Assembly (NCBI GenBank): GCA_014871385.1
Contig: CM026423.1
Coordinates: forward strand, 8,160,967-8,224,966
Reading direction: 5' to 3'
DNA from: Ceratodon purpureus
Taxonomy: Eukaryota; Streptophyta; Bryopsida; Pseudoditrichales; Ditrichaceae
Length of the DNA: 64,000 nt
The position numbers were made by a program, and so were the translations under genes. Below, piece after piece: positions 1-11,764 of this stretch (position 1 is its first letter; each line of letters opens with the position of its first letter). Below the pieces are notes generated by a model. The model saw nothing but the letters and a program-made list of their open reading frames with translations. It had not been told where the DNA came from and did no database searches.

Positions 1-1
1 C

Positions 2-927
2 ATTGACAGAGTGCTTAATTTTGATATTCCGGACTCTGTTCTCGAAGAGCGAATTACTGGACGGTTGGTGCACTTGGCAAGTGGCCGCTCTTACCATACC
101 AAATTTGCTCCACCAAAAGTCACTGGTAGAGATGATGTGAGTACTTCGCTCAAACTATTTGCCTACGTTTCCTGGTTTTAATAAGTTCTATTAGAATTTC
201 AAATCCGTTCTTAACCAGGTACAAGCATTTGCATTGTTGTTTCAATCGATGGCACTCCAGCGTTGCTACGTCGGTGGTCATGATTCTCTCAAAGCTACAG
301 CCATTACTGAAGTTCAATATACTTAACCTGGGATGAGAAGTATCTTCATGTGAGCAGATTACAGGGGAACAACTGATTCAGCGCAAGGACGATAATGCTG
401 AGGTGCTCCGAAGCAGGCTTGATGCATTCCATAAGCAAACCACTCCTGTAAGTTGTGCTTCATTCTAAACTTATGTAACAACTGAGACATGGGTACATGT
501 TCATTTTGCAAGCACCAGTTATGAGAAGTAACCTTGTTGTGTCATAGTACCAAATATATTGTCAATGATTGGATTTTATTCAAGCTTTCTCAATGATCAA
601 TCAAGGGTAACAAACAAAGGACATCACAACTTCAAAGCAGTCATTGTGGAAAAGAACCTTGACCTTCTATATCTCATTGCTACCTACCACTTTGGGTTAC
701 ATTGATGTTATGGTGATATTAGAACATAGCTCAATGCATATGTGAAACAAAAGGCAACTTTGGTTTTGTGTCTTAATTGTCATGAGTATTTTTAAGGAAT
801 TTGAACGAAGAGCTCGTTGGATGATTAGGTCATTGCCTACTACGCAAAGAAAAATAAGGTGACGAACTTGAAGGCAGATGCGTCTTCATCAGATGTGTCT
901 AACCAGATTTCAAAAGTGCTAGGATAA
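2..927 (+). CDS. Adenylate kinase, C-terminal part (5' end outside window)
   Basis: Three exons, 2-136, 358-447 and 829-927, join in phase 0 across GT-AG introns and end at TAA. The spliced product reads through a LID-region stretch ([19 protein letters not shown]), then [20 protein letters not shown] and [18 protein letters not shown], all typical of the long-form eukaryotic/plant adenylate kinases that interconvert AMP + ATP and 2 ADP. In this family the GRL arginine region and the QRKDD and R-x-R-L segments form the LID and the phosphate-contacting arginines. The N-terminal P-loop and AMP-binding half lie upstream of the window, so the cell compartment cannot be judged. It ends in SKVLG, as cytosolic/mitochondrial plant enzymes end in KVLS-like tails. 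No open frame of this size marks it because the exons are short. Confidence 0.93.
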
Positions 928-3900
928 TTTTGACTTGAATGGATTACTGATTTTGGACTGAACAATGACATGATGATGCCTGAATTTTAGCTGTAAAATT
1001 ATGCCCCAGTTTGCTTCCCATTGAATTTGGGAAAGGCAATGTTGTTCCTTTGAGAAGGCTCTTTGAAGCCTACAACAATTCTCTATCACCCTTGCTAAGC
1101 ATCATGTCAAAGTCCCATTTATTCTCTTTTTTTGTGTGACCCTTTATGGGAAGAGAATGTTGTGATCCGTAGAAAGAAATGTATATTGCAGCACATACCA
1201 AAACCATCACAATACATAGAACGGACACCACCTAAGCCATTTTTAGATTTCAGCAATTTCAATATTGTTGGTAACTTTCAATATTGTTGGTTTATGTGAA
1301 ATAATAATATTTGGCAACCACTTCATTCAAGGATGTAAGAGGTGATTTTGCAAGATTCACTTGAGAGAAAGTAATTACACTATTAGAAGAAAAATAAGTA
1401 ACTGAAGGACTTCTTATAAACATTCAGTATATAAGATTCTAAATTACATCCAAGGAAAAAGCTATAAATTGTGCCACATTAATATCTTTTTTTCTTATGA
1501 GGTTTCAAGGTTTTGAATAGCAAATACTTATACAACTTAGCATTTTTGAGAAGTTCATGAGAACATGATAAATTCAAAAATAAAGGATTCACCATTGCCC
1601 ATTTATCATCTAATGATACATTAGTACATACAAATGCATATTGCTTCACGTTGTGTAAATTGTTTTATAGCCCAACAGTTTCATGACTAAGATAGATTTC
1701 CAAACAGCTATCAGCTCCAGAACTTCCATTCAGGTGACACAGAGTGGACGTCATTGTTGCACATGGTCCCCTGAAGTTTGTAAATTGAATCTACCTGGCA
1801 CATGCTCAGACCTACAATTTACAAACTTGGGGCCAGGGCCTGAACGTCTTGAGCAGCAAGTTTGTACGTACAGACTACAGTGGACGGATCAGTTAATATG
1901 GGCAAGGCTCATAATCCATGTGAGTTATCCGTGTCCCACGAAATAACAGTTTACTGGGTCCTGGAAAATTTGAGAGGATGGATTTGCCATAGCCTGTGCC
2001 GGGGCCTGTGTAACTTAGTTCAGAGTGTGAGCAAGATGTGTGAGCAATCCAGGTTTGCATGTAACTTGCCCTAAGGTATACACACCTATGACCGATAACT
2101 TAAGCATTTCAGCATAGTTTTCAATAAGGAGTTATTTTTCGTGCGTAGTATCATAAGGTTCATGAAGAATGAGCATTTTTCCAAAATTAATTCAGTAAAA
2201 TTCAAATTACTACAAATTTTTTTGTCCAAAAGTTAGATTTACCCATAACCAACATATAGGTTTACCAATGACCGATAACAACAAGAGTAGTGAACAACAA
2301 CATGTCCATAACACTCACAGAGGTATTCTATTGGAGGATGCATCCTAAATTTACCGTTCATCAATTATCGGTTACTGGTTTTCCATTGCTCTGCAATGGG
2401 GAAGCCTACGAATCAGTCATGGGTTCATTAACCCTCATGAGTGTGTATACCTTAATGATGGTAATTTTACCCTCTAAGTTTAGGTCAGTCAATGAGCAAT
2501 GAGCTTTACAGTGACCCACTGGCGATGCTCTCAAAGTCAACAAAACCTCCACTGTGGATCACACTGTTCCAAGGCTGACACCTCATTGAAAAATCCGATC
2601 TCCGCTCGGTAAGGTATTCCGGATTCTGCACAAGAATCTGCTATTTTAGAGCGAGCATCTACTGTTTTGAACTTTGAAAGCTGTCAACAAAGTGGGAAAC
2701 ACTGTTCGTCTTCCTCATTTCCCACCACGCCGATTTCAGGAAAGGCCGCCGTTCTGCAAGTGCTTGTACCGCTGGACGAGACTGGAAGCTTTGTCACTGG
2801 TAAACTGGTTGCTAACTTGCTAGACGACGAGTCCGTGCTTTGTGTCGAATTAACCAGTTCATCACATGCACATGCACAGGGACCTGGTCCATCTGCAGGA
2901 CTGAACTGATCTAGTATGCGCCGTGCTGTTGAAGGTGGCTCCGAGATCTGGAGCTAGTTTCTGCCGACAGGGTCTGGAAACTTGATGCGGATCAGTTTAG
3001 TGGATTAAACCGCAGTTGCCTTCGCGTTGGCTGTGAAGAGCTACGGGCTTCCGTGGGGTCCGGAGAGGGCAGTTTTGATAGCAATGAAGGTTGTACTATG
3101 CTAGAGTGGCGTACTGGTTCGATCCGCATTCAGGTATGTGAAGCAGCTTGACGTGCTTGGTATGCGTAAGAAGTACGACAAGTTGATTCTTTGTTGGTGA
3201 CGCCGCTGATGTGTTTGTTGTAGCGTGTGGAAGCCATGTACATTTTTAGGCTAGTTGGTGGTCGTTGACGTTGGTTGGATTTCTACGATCCTTTGGCCGA
3301 TTAATGGGTGTGAGACTCGTGGCAGATCTTGAGAGAGTATTGATTTTGTGCTCAAGCTAGTGTGCAGAAGGACGAGTTGGTTCATGAGAGATAGGTTGTG
3401 CTTTTCGACTGCGAGTTTGATGTGAGAGGCTAGAGTTGGCAAGTTAGGTCTTTGGCTATCATGTCTGACATCACGAAGCCTGTGCCCAGTTATTCACCCA
3501 CCGACGCTACATGCTTTTGAGTGACGTCCATCGCTCAGTACCAAGGAGCGAGGGTTTCCTAGAGTTCAGGCAGAGATTGCTTCAGAAGCGCAGAGTTGGC
3601 TCATAGGCGAAAGCATCATCAGTTCCAGGTAAGGTGATCCGACTGCGATCCGGTGTCGATTGTGGACACTTTGTTGGGAAATATGTGGAGTGGGAAATAT
3701 GTTTAGGTATCTCCAGATGTGACTCACATCTGAAGTGTTAGCTAAGTACTCGGGAAGCTGACATTTTGAAATGGAAATCTCATGCCCGATATGTTGACGT
3801 ATCTGCATTGAAGGCTTAGTAGTTCTGAAGCCTCTGCTGAAACATACGAGGATACTGCTCGGTAGTGAGCACATGAGCCATTTTGAACCAAGTCTGGATC

Positions 3901-4107
3901 AGGGATTCCTGAATGGAGCCGTCTGAGTTCATTGATTGAAACTGTTGAGTCTTTCCGAGCTTTTAAAAACAAAGGTATTTGAACTCAATATCCCGTCATG
4001 TCGTCGGCTCATGAAATGGCGCTTCTTGATGAGCTCCTTGTTATTTTGTAGATCATTGATTGTTAGGCGGGGAAGCCAGTATGTGAAGGGAGAGGTTGGG
4101 CACTGCA
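928..4107. other. Intergenic / 3' UTR and 5' leader DNA
   Basis: This holds the 3' UTR of the adenylate kinase, then mixed DNA with no recognisable protein. A short open frame at 2667-2909 (+, 80 codons) matches no family I know. A hairpin with 14-bp perfect arms lies at 1774-1828. From about 2500 the composition becomes balanced; this is probably promoter and leader of the downstream receptor gene. Confidence 0.5.
1774..1828. repeat. Inverted repeat (hairpin), 14-bp perfect arms
   Basis: The arm AAGTTTGTAAATTG (1774-1787) is exactly mirrored by CAATTTACAAACTT (1815-1828) around a 27-nt loop. CCCC just upstream and GGGG just downstream extend the stem with a small bulge. Probably the remains of a small foldback element. 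Confidence 0.6.
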
Positions 4108-7100
4108 ATGGGCGAAGTAAAGGAGAAGTTCACTCATGGAGAACCGGTGAGTAGATGTGAAATACAACCTCAGCATCTACTATGCCACATTGTGGTTCAT
4201 GCCAAGAGGGGCTCTATTTCTCTGAAGTTTGATCCAAGTATGCTTTTCTATTGACACGCAGGTCTCTGATTCTATCTTTCGGTTCTACCAACCCAAAGTA
4301 CCGGTTCAACTGGAGGTGGTGTTTGTTCATGGATTGGTGGACGACAACAGTGGAGATGCATATTGGAAGACTTGGCTGGCTCGTGATGGCACACCGAACA
4401 ATGTTTGGCCAATGACATGGCTCCCAGCGGAGTTCCCCTTTTCGCAAGTCTATGCACTCAAATACGATGCCAGCATCGAGCAGACTGCTACCGATGGAAG
4501 GATGGACTTGTTTCTTGTTGGAGAGAATCTGGTACAAGAAATGGTGAATTTTGGTGGAATTGGACAGAATGGAGTTCCGGTGGTGTTTGTGTGCCATGGG
4601 TTTGGTGGCTTGGTGGCTAAGCAGATTGTTGTTAGTGCAAAGAATCGTTTTTCACACGACATCAAGGCTCAAAACCTCTTGCAGAACATTCGGGGTTTCT
4701 GTTTCTATTCAACGCCCCATCGTGGATCAGTCCTGGCCAAATATCTTCGTAATGGTAAGAGAGGGGGGAAGGGTCCCTTATCGGAGAATATGGAAGTGTT
4801 AAACACAGAGACAAGTCGCCTCAGCGAAGCCTTTGAGAAAGCTAAACACCCATCGTGGTATTTTGCATCCGCAGCTGAGACGCATGCGACATCGCAAGTA
4901 AGGAACATTGTAATCGCCCTGGTTTCATCGTGTCTAAGAATGTTCCTATTTCGACAGTATAAGCAGATGGTGGTGGACGAAGCATCTTCCAGATACGAAG
5001 ATGGTAATTACCTCGCCTTGAGCGAAAATCACTCTGATGTTGTTCGACCAAAAGCCAAGAACGCTTCAAGTTACTTATGGTTGACTAATTCGCTGAGGGA
5101 GATCGTCAGGAGATTTGAGGTTAGCCTTGCTGTACGAGTAGAGAGCCTTGTGCCAGAGAGCTTTGTGAGATTGAAGAAACAAGAGGAAGCCACCAAACGA
5201 TTGCTACAGGAAGCACCTATTGTAGGAGTGGTTGGCATGGGAGGTATCGGAAAGACAACGTTGGCTAAAGCTGTGTACCAGTCAATATGCAAGGATTTTG
5301 ACAGGAGCAGCTACTTGGACGATGTGAAATCGAAGGCGAGCTTGGATGAAGTGTTGATAACGCTGCTGCAAGATTTTGGAATCCCGGATAGAAAGACAGG
5401 TTCTATCGTACAGCACAGTGCCTTGAAGGATTCCAGGGATGTTTTGCTCGAAGACCTGAAGAAGTATGTGCATCAGCACAAAGTGCTTGTGGTTGTGGAT
5501 GATGTGGGGACAAAAGAGAACTTCGATCGCTTGCTGAAGGACATGGGATTCTTGGCAGGAAACAAAGAGTCGAGGCTAATCGTCACTTGCAGAAATTGGC
5601 AGGTGCTGAAGGAATATGTACCCCCTATTCGAAGATATGATGTGGAGTTCATGAGTTCAAGCGAGGATATTGAGCTGTTTTCATATCATGCATTTCAGGG
5701 AGCTAGAACTCTGGAGCAAAAGCGGCGAACACTACATGAATTTCTACGGAAGGATTCCTCAGAACACTTGATGGATGAGTTCGAAATGGTGTGTGATGAT
5801 GTTATGAGGGCTTGCTCTGGATTGCCATTGAGCCTTGAAGTGATGGGTCGTTTCTTGGGAGGTTATCTGAAGGAGTTACCAGAGCTATCGAGCAACGACT
5901 GCTTAGATTGTTGGAAAGGGGCTTTGGAGAAATTGAAGAATGCTGAGCCTTTGGAAGGGGGAGATGACAATGATAAGCTCTGGAAGGTGTTGCAAATAAG
6001 CTACGATGCTTTGTGTGTGAATGAGCAAAACATGTTCTTGGATATTGCATGTTTCTTTTGTGAATCAGTACAGTACAGTGAGCAAACATTGCAATGGATA
6101 TGGGGAGGAAAGCAATCGAAGTTGATAGAGTTGAGAAATCTGAAGGAGCGATGTTTGGTGAAGATCAACGAGGAAGCTGGAGTGGTGACCATGCATGACC
6201 AACTGCGTGATATGGGTCGCGGTGTTGTAAGAGGGCAAGGTCGCCTAATGGTGAATAAGATGAGCAGATTATGGGATGGCAAGGATGTGCAGGAGCTTCT
6301 ACAAAGCAATGAGGTAGTTCCAAATCAAGAGGTTTTTTGATTGGATTTATTTATGATTTGAGCGTTTTAACAACACTTGATACAGGTTGTTCTAATAATG
6401 TGGTCGTCCTTATTGGCATTAGATAAAGTCTAAACAAATAGAAGGCTTGACATTATACGATTCGTTACTCAAAGAGTGGAGCAGAAGATTGATTGATGGC
6501 ATGGAAGGTTATTCTATCAAGACCTCAGAGCACACCAAGCATATGAAATACAGCTTCAATTTGAATTGTCCCAAAATGAGGTTGTTGAACCTGCACAAGG
6601 GTGATGAGAATGTCATTGAAGCCATCAACATTCAAGGTAAATCACATGTGCAGTGGTTGTGCTTAAGGGAATCAAGCATTTCTAAAGTACCAAACTTTTT
6701 GCAACAATGTGAGGGGCTATGTGTATTGGATATGAGGGATTGCAAATATTTGAAGAAACTTCATAACACCATCGACAAATTGAGCAACTTACTGGAGCTC
6801 AATCTTAACCAATGCATTGGGCTCACGTCCTTACCTGAATCAATTGGAGAATTGGTGAGATTATCCAAGCTTGACCTTAGTGTGTGTATAGTCCTTACAT
6901 GTCTACCAGAGTCCATTGGCAAATTAAGCAACTTATTGGAGCTCAATCTTAACCAATGCATTGAGCTCACAAGGCTACCTGATTCAATTGGAGAATTGGT
7001 GAAATTATCCAAGCTTGACCTCTCTTCTTGTCAAGGCCTTACATGTCTACCAGAGTCCATTGGCAAATTGAGCAACTTATTGGAGCTCAATCTTAATGAA

Positions 7101-7466
7101 TGCATTCGGCTCACAAGGCTACGTGATTCAATTGGAGAATTGGTGAAATTATCCAAGCTTATCCTCTCTTATTGTAAAGGCCTTACATGTCTACCAGAGT
7201 CCATTGGCAAATTGAGCAACTTATTGGAGCTCAATCTTAACCAATGCATTGAGCTCACAAGGCTACCTGATTCAATTGGAGAATTGGTGAAATTATCCAA
7301 GCTTGACTTCTCTTATTGTGAAAGCCTTACATGTCTACCAGAGTCCATTGGCAAATTGAGCAAGTTATTGGAGTTTGATCTTCGTGGATGCAGTACGCTC
7401 ACAAGGCTACCGGATTCAATTGGAGGATTGGTGAAATTATCCAAGGTTATCCTCTCTTATTGTTAA
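4108..7466 (+). CDS. Hydrolase-NB-ARC-LRR immune receptor (HNL class), truncated by in-frame stop
   Basis: Exons 4108-4146, 4262-6313 and 6423 onward join in phase 0. The 39-nt first exon supplies the start (MGEVKEKFTHGEP, then VSDSIFRFYQ); the ATG near 4229 lies in the intron. Order: SERAC1-like alpha/beta-hydrolase, residues about 20-230 (VVFVHGL, CHGFGGLVAKQ, FYSTPHRGS); NB-ARC, about 320-670, with P-loop GMGGIGKTT (338-346), kinase-2 LVVVDDV (~420), GLPL (~533), FLDIACFF and MHD (~657). FLDIACFF and MHDQLRDMGR are like those of TIR-type NLRs. LRRs start at residue 814. A TAA at 7464-7466 ends the product at 1044 aa; without it the frame runs to a 1556-residue protein. In the hydrolase the usual nucleophile serine is glycine (codon 4598-4600). 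Expected role: a cytosolic ATP/ADP-switched immune receptor. The truncated allele may be non-functional. Confidence 0.88.
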
Positions 7467-8570
7467 GGCCTTACATGTCTACCAGAGTCCATTGTCAAAT
7501 TGAGCAACTTACTGGAGCTCAATCTTCATGGATGCATTGGGCTCACAAGGCTACCTGATTCAATTGGAGAATTGGTGAAATTATCATGGCTTATCCTCTT
7601 CGAATGTGAAGGCCTTACATGTCTACCAGAGTCCATTGGCAAATTGAGCAACTTACTGGAGCTCAATCTTATTAGCTGCATTGGGCTCACGTCCTTACCT
7701 GAATCGATTGAAGAATTGGTGAGATTATCCAAGCTTATCCTCTCTTATTGTCAAGGCCTTACATGTCTACCAGAGTCCATTGGCAAATTAAGCAACTTAT
7801 TGGAGCTCAATCTTAACCAATGCATTGAGCTCACAAGGCTACCTGATTCAATTGGAGAATTGGTGAAATTATCCAAGCTTGACCTCTCTTCTTGTCAAGG
7901 CCTTACATGTCTACCAGAGTCCATTGGCAAATTGAGCAACTTATTGAAGCTCAATCTTAATGGATGCATTCGGCTCACAAGGCTACCTGATTCAATTGGA
8001 GAATTGGTGAAATTATCCAAGCTTATCCTCTCTTATTGTCAAGGCCTTACATGTCTACCAGAGTCCATTGGCAAATTGAGCAACTTATTGGAGCTCAATC
8101 TTAACCAATGCATTGAGCTCACAAGGCTACCTGATTCAATTGGAGAATTGGTGAAATTATCCAAGCTTGACCTCTCTTATTGTCAAGGCCTTACATGTCT
8201 ACCAGAGTCCATTGGCAAATTGAGCAACTTATTGGAGCTCAATCTTAACCAATGCATTGGGCTCACAAGGCTACGTGATTCAATTGGAGAATTGGTGAAA
8301 TTATCCAAGCTTGACCTCTCTTATTGTCAAGGCCTTACATGTCTACCAAAGTCCATTGGCAAATTGAGCAACTTATTGGAGCTCAATCTTAACCAATGCA
8401 TTGGGCTCACAAGGCTACGTGATTCAATTGGAGAATTGGTGAAATTATCCAAGCTTGACCTCTCTTATTGTCAAGGCCTTACATGTCTACCAAAGTCCAT
8501 TGGCAAATTGAGCAACTTATTGGAGCTCAATCTTAACCAATGCATTGGGCTCACAATGCTACCTCATAGT
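6771..8570 (+). repeat. 144-bp tandem repeats encoding paired 24-residue LRRs
   Basis: The LRR region is 12.5 units of exactly 144 bp (boundaries 6771, 6915, 7059 and so on to 8499). Each encodes two plant-type LRRs, one starting IGKLSNLLELNLNQC and one starting IGELVKLSKLDLS. Units 11 (8211-8354) and 12 (8355-8498) appear identical in DNA. Units 2 (6915-7058) and 8 (7779-7922) are also identical, sharing a rare TTAAGC variant, and units 1-4 resemble 7-10. This implies both single-unit and six-unit (864-bp) duplication. Confidence 0.93.
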
Positions 8571-9002
8571 CTTGGTAATCTTATTGATATGCATATTCTA
8601 AATCTTATGAGCTGCGTAAATTTGGTGGAACTCCCTGAAACGACAGGCCGTTTATCGCAACTTTCGAGTTTAGATTTGAGGTACTGCCACAAATGGGAGT
8701 GGATGAAGGCAAGTCAAATATCGCTGCTGCATGAGCTCAAGCAGCATGGTTGCTCTGAAATTCTTCTTCCCGATGGAAGACCATATCATGGTAAATACTC
8801 TACAGAGTATTGTTCCTCTGGTACCGTTGGATGTGATGGTTGTGGGTTGACGCCGATCTCCACCAAGTGCTGGCATTGCGACATTTGCCCTTGGTTTGAT
8901 CTCTGTGAGTCATGCTACGAACGGAGGCATGAACTTGATCAGCTGCGCCGTCAATCCGAACACGTTGAAGACCACCCCATGACCGCCATCACAGTGTTGT
9001 GA
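7467..9002 (+). pseudogene. Severed C-terminal part of the receptor: distal LRRs plus ZZ-type zinc finger
   Basis: The same reading frame continues directly after the TAA at 7464-7466 for 511 codons to TGA at 9000-9002, with no further stop, frameshift or plausible intron able to skip the TAA. It holds the rest of LRR unit 5, units 6-12, two divergent LRRs, a linker, and a C-terminal ZZ-type zinc finger at about 8815-8985: CDGC, CWHCDIC, DLCESCYERRH, then H-x4-H. ZZ fingers bind zinc and usually mediate protein or peptide-tail recognition. Its integrity suggests the stop is recent, polymorphic or a sequence error. It could be expressed only if the stop is absent, read through, or if an internal start is used. 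Confidence 0.75.
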
Positions 9003-11764
9003 AGTCCTGCTTTCTGTGACCCAGCCGACCTGTTCTTGTGGACGACCTCTGCAAAATGACTCGATGGAGGGCTTTCTAGCTTCCAAACTTTTATCTGCTT
9101 AAAGCATTCTGGCTTTTCTTAGGTCTTGTTGCGCGATGTTGCTTCCCGGGGGAGTCTGCTCAAGTGGACGTTCAGTTCATTCTACATGGTTTCAGGGAGT
9201 TCAGAGTTGGAGAGGTGGCTCAAATACTTGGGCGCAGCCGATCCCAAGTACCGAGTCTTTGTTCAACATGTTCCTGGTGTGGAAATATGTTTCATCGGGT
9301 TACATTGCGAGTAGTTTTGGAGTCAGCTGGATTTGTTACTTCAGCATCGCAGGTTCCACCTTAGGATGTAGGAGTCGTCGTATTGTTCCTGGTGGTCTGA
9401 ACTCTATGTCGCACTTCTAGAGCTTTAGACGACAAGGCTGCAGAGCTCTTCATGATGAGCTTCTCTTGGCTAGGCATATATATATATATATAGAAAAACA
9501 GGAACAACTAATATATCTTCGTCAGAAACAACTAATCTGCGTTTCGTCTGTTGTGACCCACAGTTTTTAGTTGTTCTTTAGCTGTTTGATCGCGGTTTTT
9601 CTAGTAGTGATACTCTGCGGTGAGAACTCTTGGGCTGTTATCCTTTTTGTTGTTTGTAGGGCATTCAGCATAGTCTGCAATGTCATGCAGCTTGAAGCCC
9701 ATTGTCGACCATGAACCATATTGAGATATATCCAACATAGTTTCCAAGTAGATAATGTAGCTGCAAGATAGGATCAGGTGTTTTTCTACGGGGATTTTTC
9801 TTAGGATTACTCTTCCAGGTTTGCTCAGGAAGCTGACTTGGAAACATGTGAATCGATTGAAAAGCAAGACTGGTTTTACTTGGGAGGAATTGAATGCTTG
9901 GACGTTGATGATCTTCGGTTCTGACCGTGAATTGCGTTCAATAGGTAGCATGCTCTGTGTTGCTTCATGAGACATTTAGTTTGTTCAATTAGATGTAACC
10001 TACGGAGCTTGTGCAAAGAGCTCTGATCCTCTTTTAAATGCATATGCTCAAGGATGGGCTGAACATCTTCACTTCTTAAAAAGGAGCTGTCTGCTTGTAA
10101 GCTGCTCGCGAACTGGAGCTATTTTTCCTTTTCTTTGCAATTCAACAAGCTGATGATGTGTGCACATGTGCCGAGCTAGAGAAGCACAATTCCTGAACCA
10201 GTTCCAACTTTCTTCATCGCCATGGAGATTCCTGAAACAACTAAGACTCAAAAATAATTTCTTGTAATTTATGAAACCATTTTCGTACTGTTTTTGTAGG
10301 TTTGTTGGTGTGATACCGAAGTCATTCATAGTCTCTTTCATTCATAAATTCCACCTCGAATTCCTAACCTCCACCTCTACTGCAATCCAAAGAACTAACC
10401 CTAGCAAAGATCAGTAACATTTTGACAAACCGCAATACAGACCTCCTCCGACCACAGCGTCCGATTGTGTAAATCCATAGACCGTCTGTATAAGTATCGT
10501 ATAACATCATGTACAGTTCACTTAATTGAAACCTTCCCAGATGCAGGTGTACAGCTAGCTAGTTCCTGCACCGGATTTCGTGAAGTACGATCTCAGAAAA
10601 GCCTCATTGAGCTGCGCCAGTGGACCATTCATTGTGGGGAAGGCAGGACTTGGAATATTTAGGCAATTTTGCGCAATATTGTGGTCCAGGAGGCAATAAA
10701 GTTCCGGCACCACAGTGATTACATTTCAAGAGCTCTACAACTTAGAGGTTCCTTGATCAGTCGATGAGTCGGACTCATCTGAAAGGCCGGTGGATGTAGC
10801 TGTCGACTAGTGATCAGGGCGACATCGCTTTACGGTAGATGGAGCCTGATTGTGATCAGGCCATCACACGGTACACGGCTGTGATCACCAACATGCCAAG
10901 AGTGCTGAAGATCAGTTCGGTACGTGGCAAAGGTTTTCGGAGTAACCAGCACAGGAAAGGATCTGACGGACTTAATTGGAAAAACTCAGTATGTATTTGG
11001 TGCGAGCGAGCTTGGTGGTTGCTAAATTGAAGGAATATTAATTTGGCCATTGTTGCGTACTGTAGTTGCAGTGCTTCTGATGTTAGAGTGAAAGTCACCT
11101 TGCTGATAACACCAGGTGATGTACATGTTAACAAGCAATTCAACAGCTAATATTAGTACCAATTATCTCCGAAAAGGTTTATAGTTTCTATAGTTACACC
11201 CAGTTGTCGATGACTCACTTTGCACTCATCTCTGAAGCTCTCGGTTGCTTGGATGAATTGGGGATTTCGAGGGGTGCCCATGTTGCTCAATATGATGTCC
11301 GTCTTGGATTGCTGTGAAGAGATTTTTAAGTGAGGGACTGGATTTGTGCTATGTGGATGGAGTGGCAGGTTTGGGCAACGAGGCATTCAGGGACGATTGC
11401 AGCTCAGCTTTAAGGGTCAGAGGCTGGTTATTGCGAGGAGAAAGCGTTTTTTTGTGTCTTTGTCTGCCAGTTTTGGAGTTGTGAAGGAGCCTTGCGAACT
11501 GGAGCTGTGGATTGGGTGTTACGAAGGCACAGTGTGATTTCTGCGGGAAGTGGGGGGGTGGTGTTCTCTGCGTTTCTTTTACTTGGCTGAATTTGGCGCC
11601 TGGGGCGGAGGGTATTTGATTGGAACGGAGTGTGTTCGGTGAATGCTTTCCATAGGATTTAGGGTTTCTGTAGGGTTTCATTCCTGGCAAGATCTCAAAC
11701 TGCTGTCAAAGTGGTGAATCAAGCGCCTGCCACATAGTCGTGCTCTTCCACGGCAATCGCAGCA
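9003..11764. other. Intergenic region between receptor and F-box gene
   Basis: It holds the receptor 3' UTR, a (TA)n tract at about 9476-9492, and moderately GC-balanced DNA with only short chance frames; a 124-codon minus-strand frame at 9601-9975 resembles no known protein. The last few hundred bases before 11765 are probably the F-box promoter and leader. Nothing else recognised. Confidence 0.5.

Noticed and set aside
1683..2502. Several 70-87-codon plus-strand frames after the adenylate kinase
   Set aside because: Overlapping frames in 3' UTR/intergenic DNA with no domain or splice support.
4214..4597. 127-codon minus-strand frame under the receptor's first exons
   Set aside because: Shadow of the conserved hydrolase coding strand; the plus-strand frame carries the recognisable motifs.
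7446..7485. Possible intron (GTTATC...CCAG) removing the receptor's TAA
   Set aside because: It would be 40 nt, too short for a plant intron and not a multiple of three; splice sites are weak and equivalent bases occur in every repeat unit.
10826..10840. CGCTTTACGGTAGA match to the flank of the 45127 element
   Set aside because: A single 14-bp match without the CCTAAAACC core or a partner end; likely chance.
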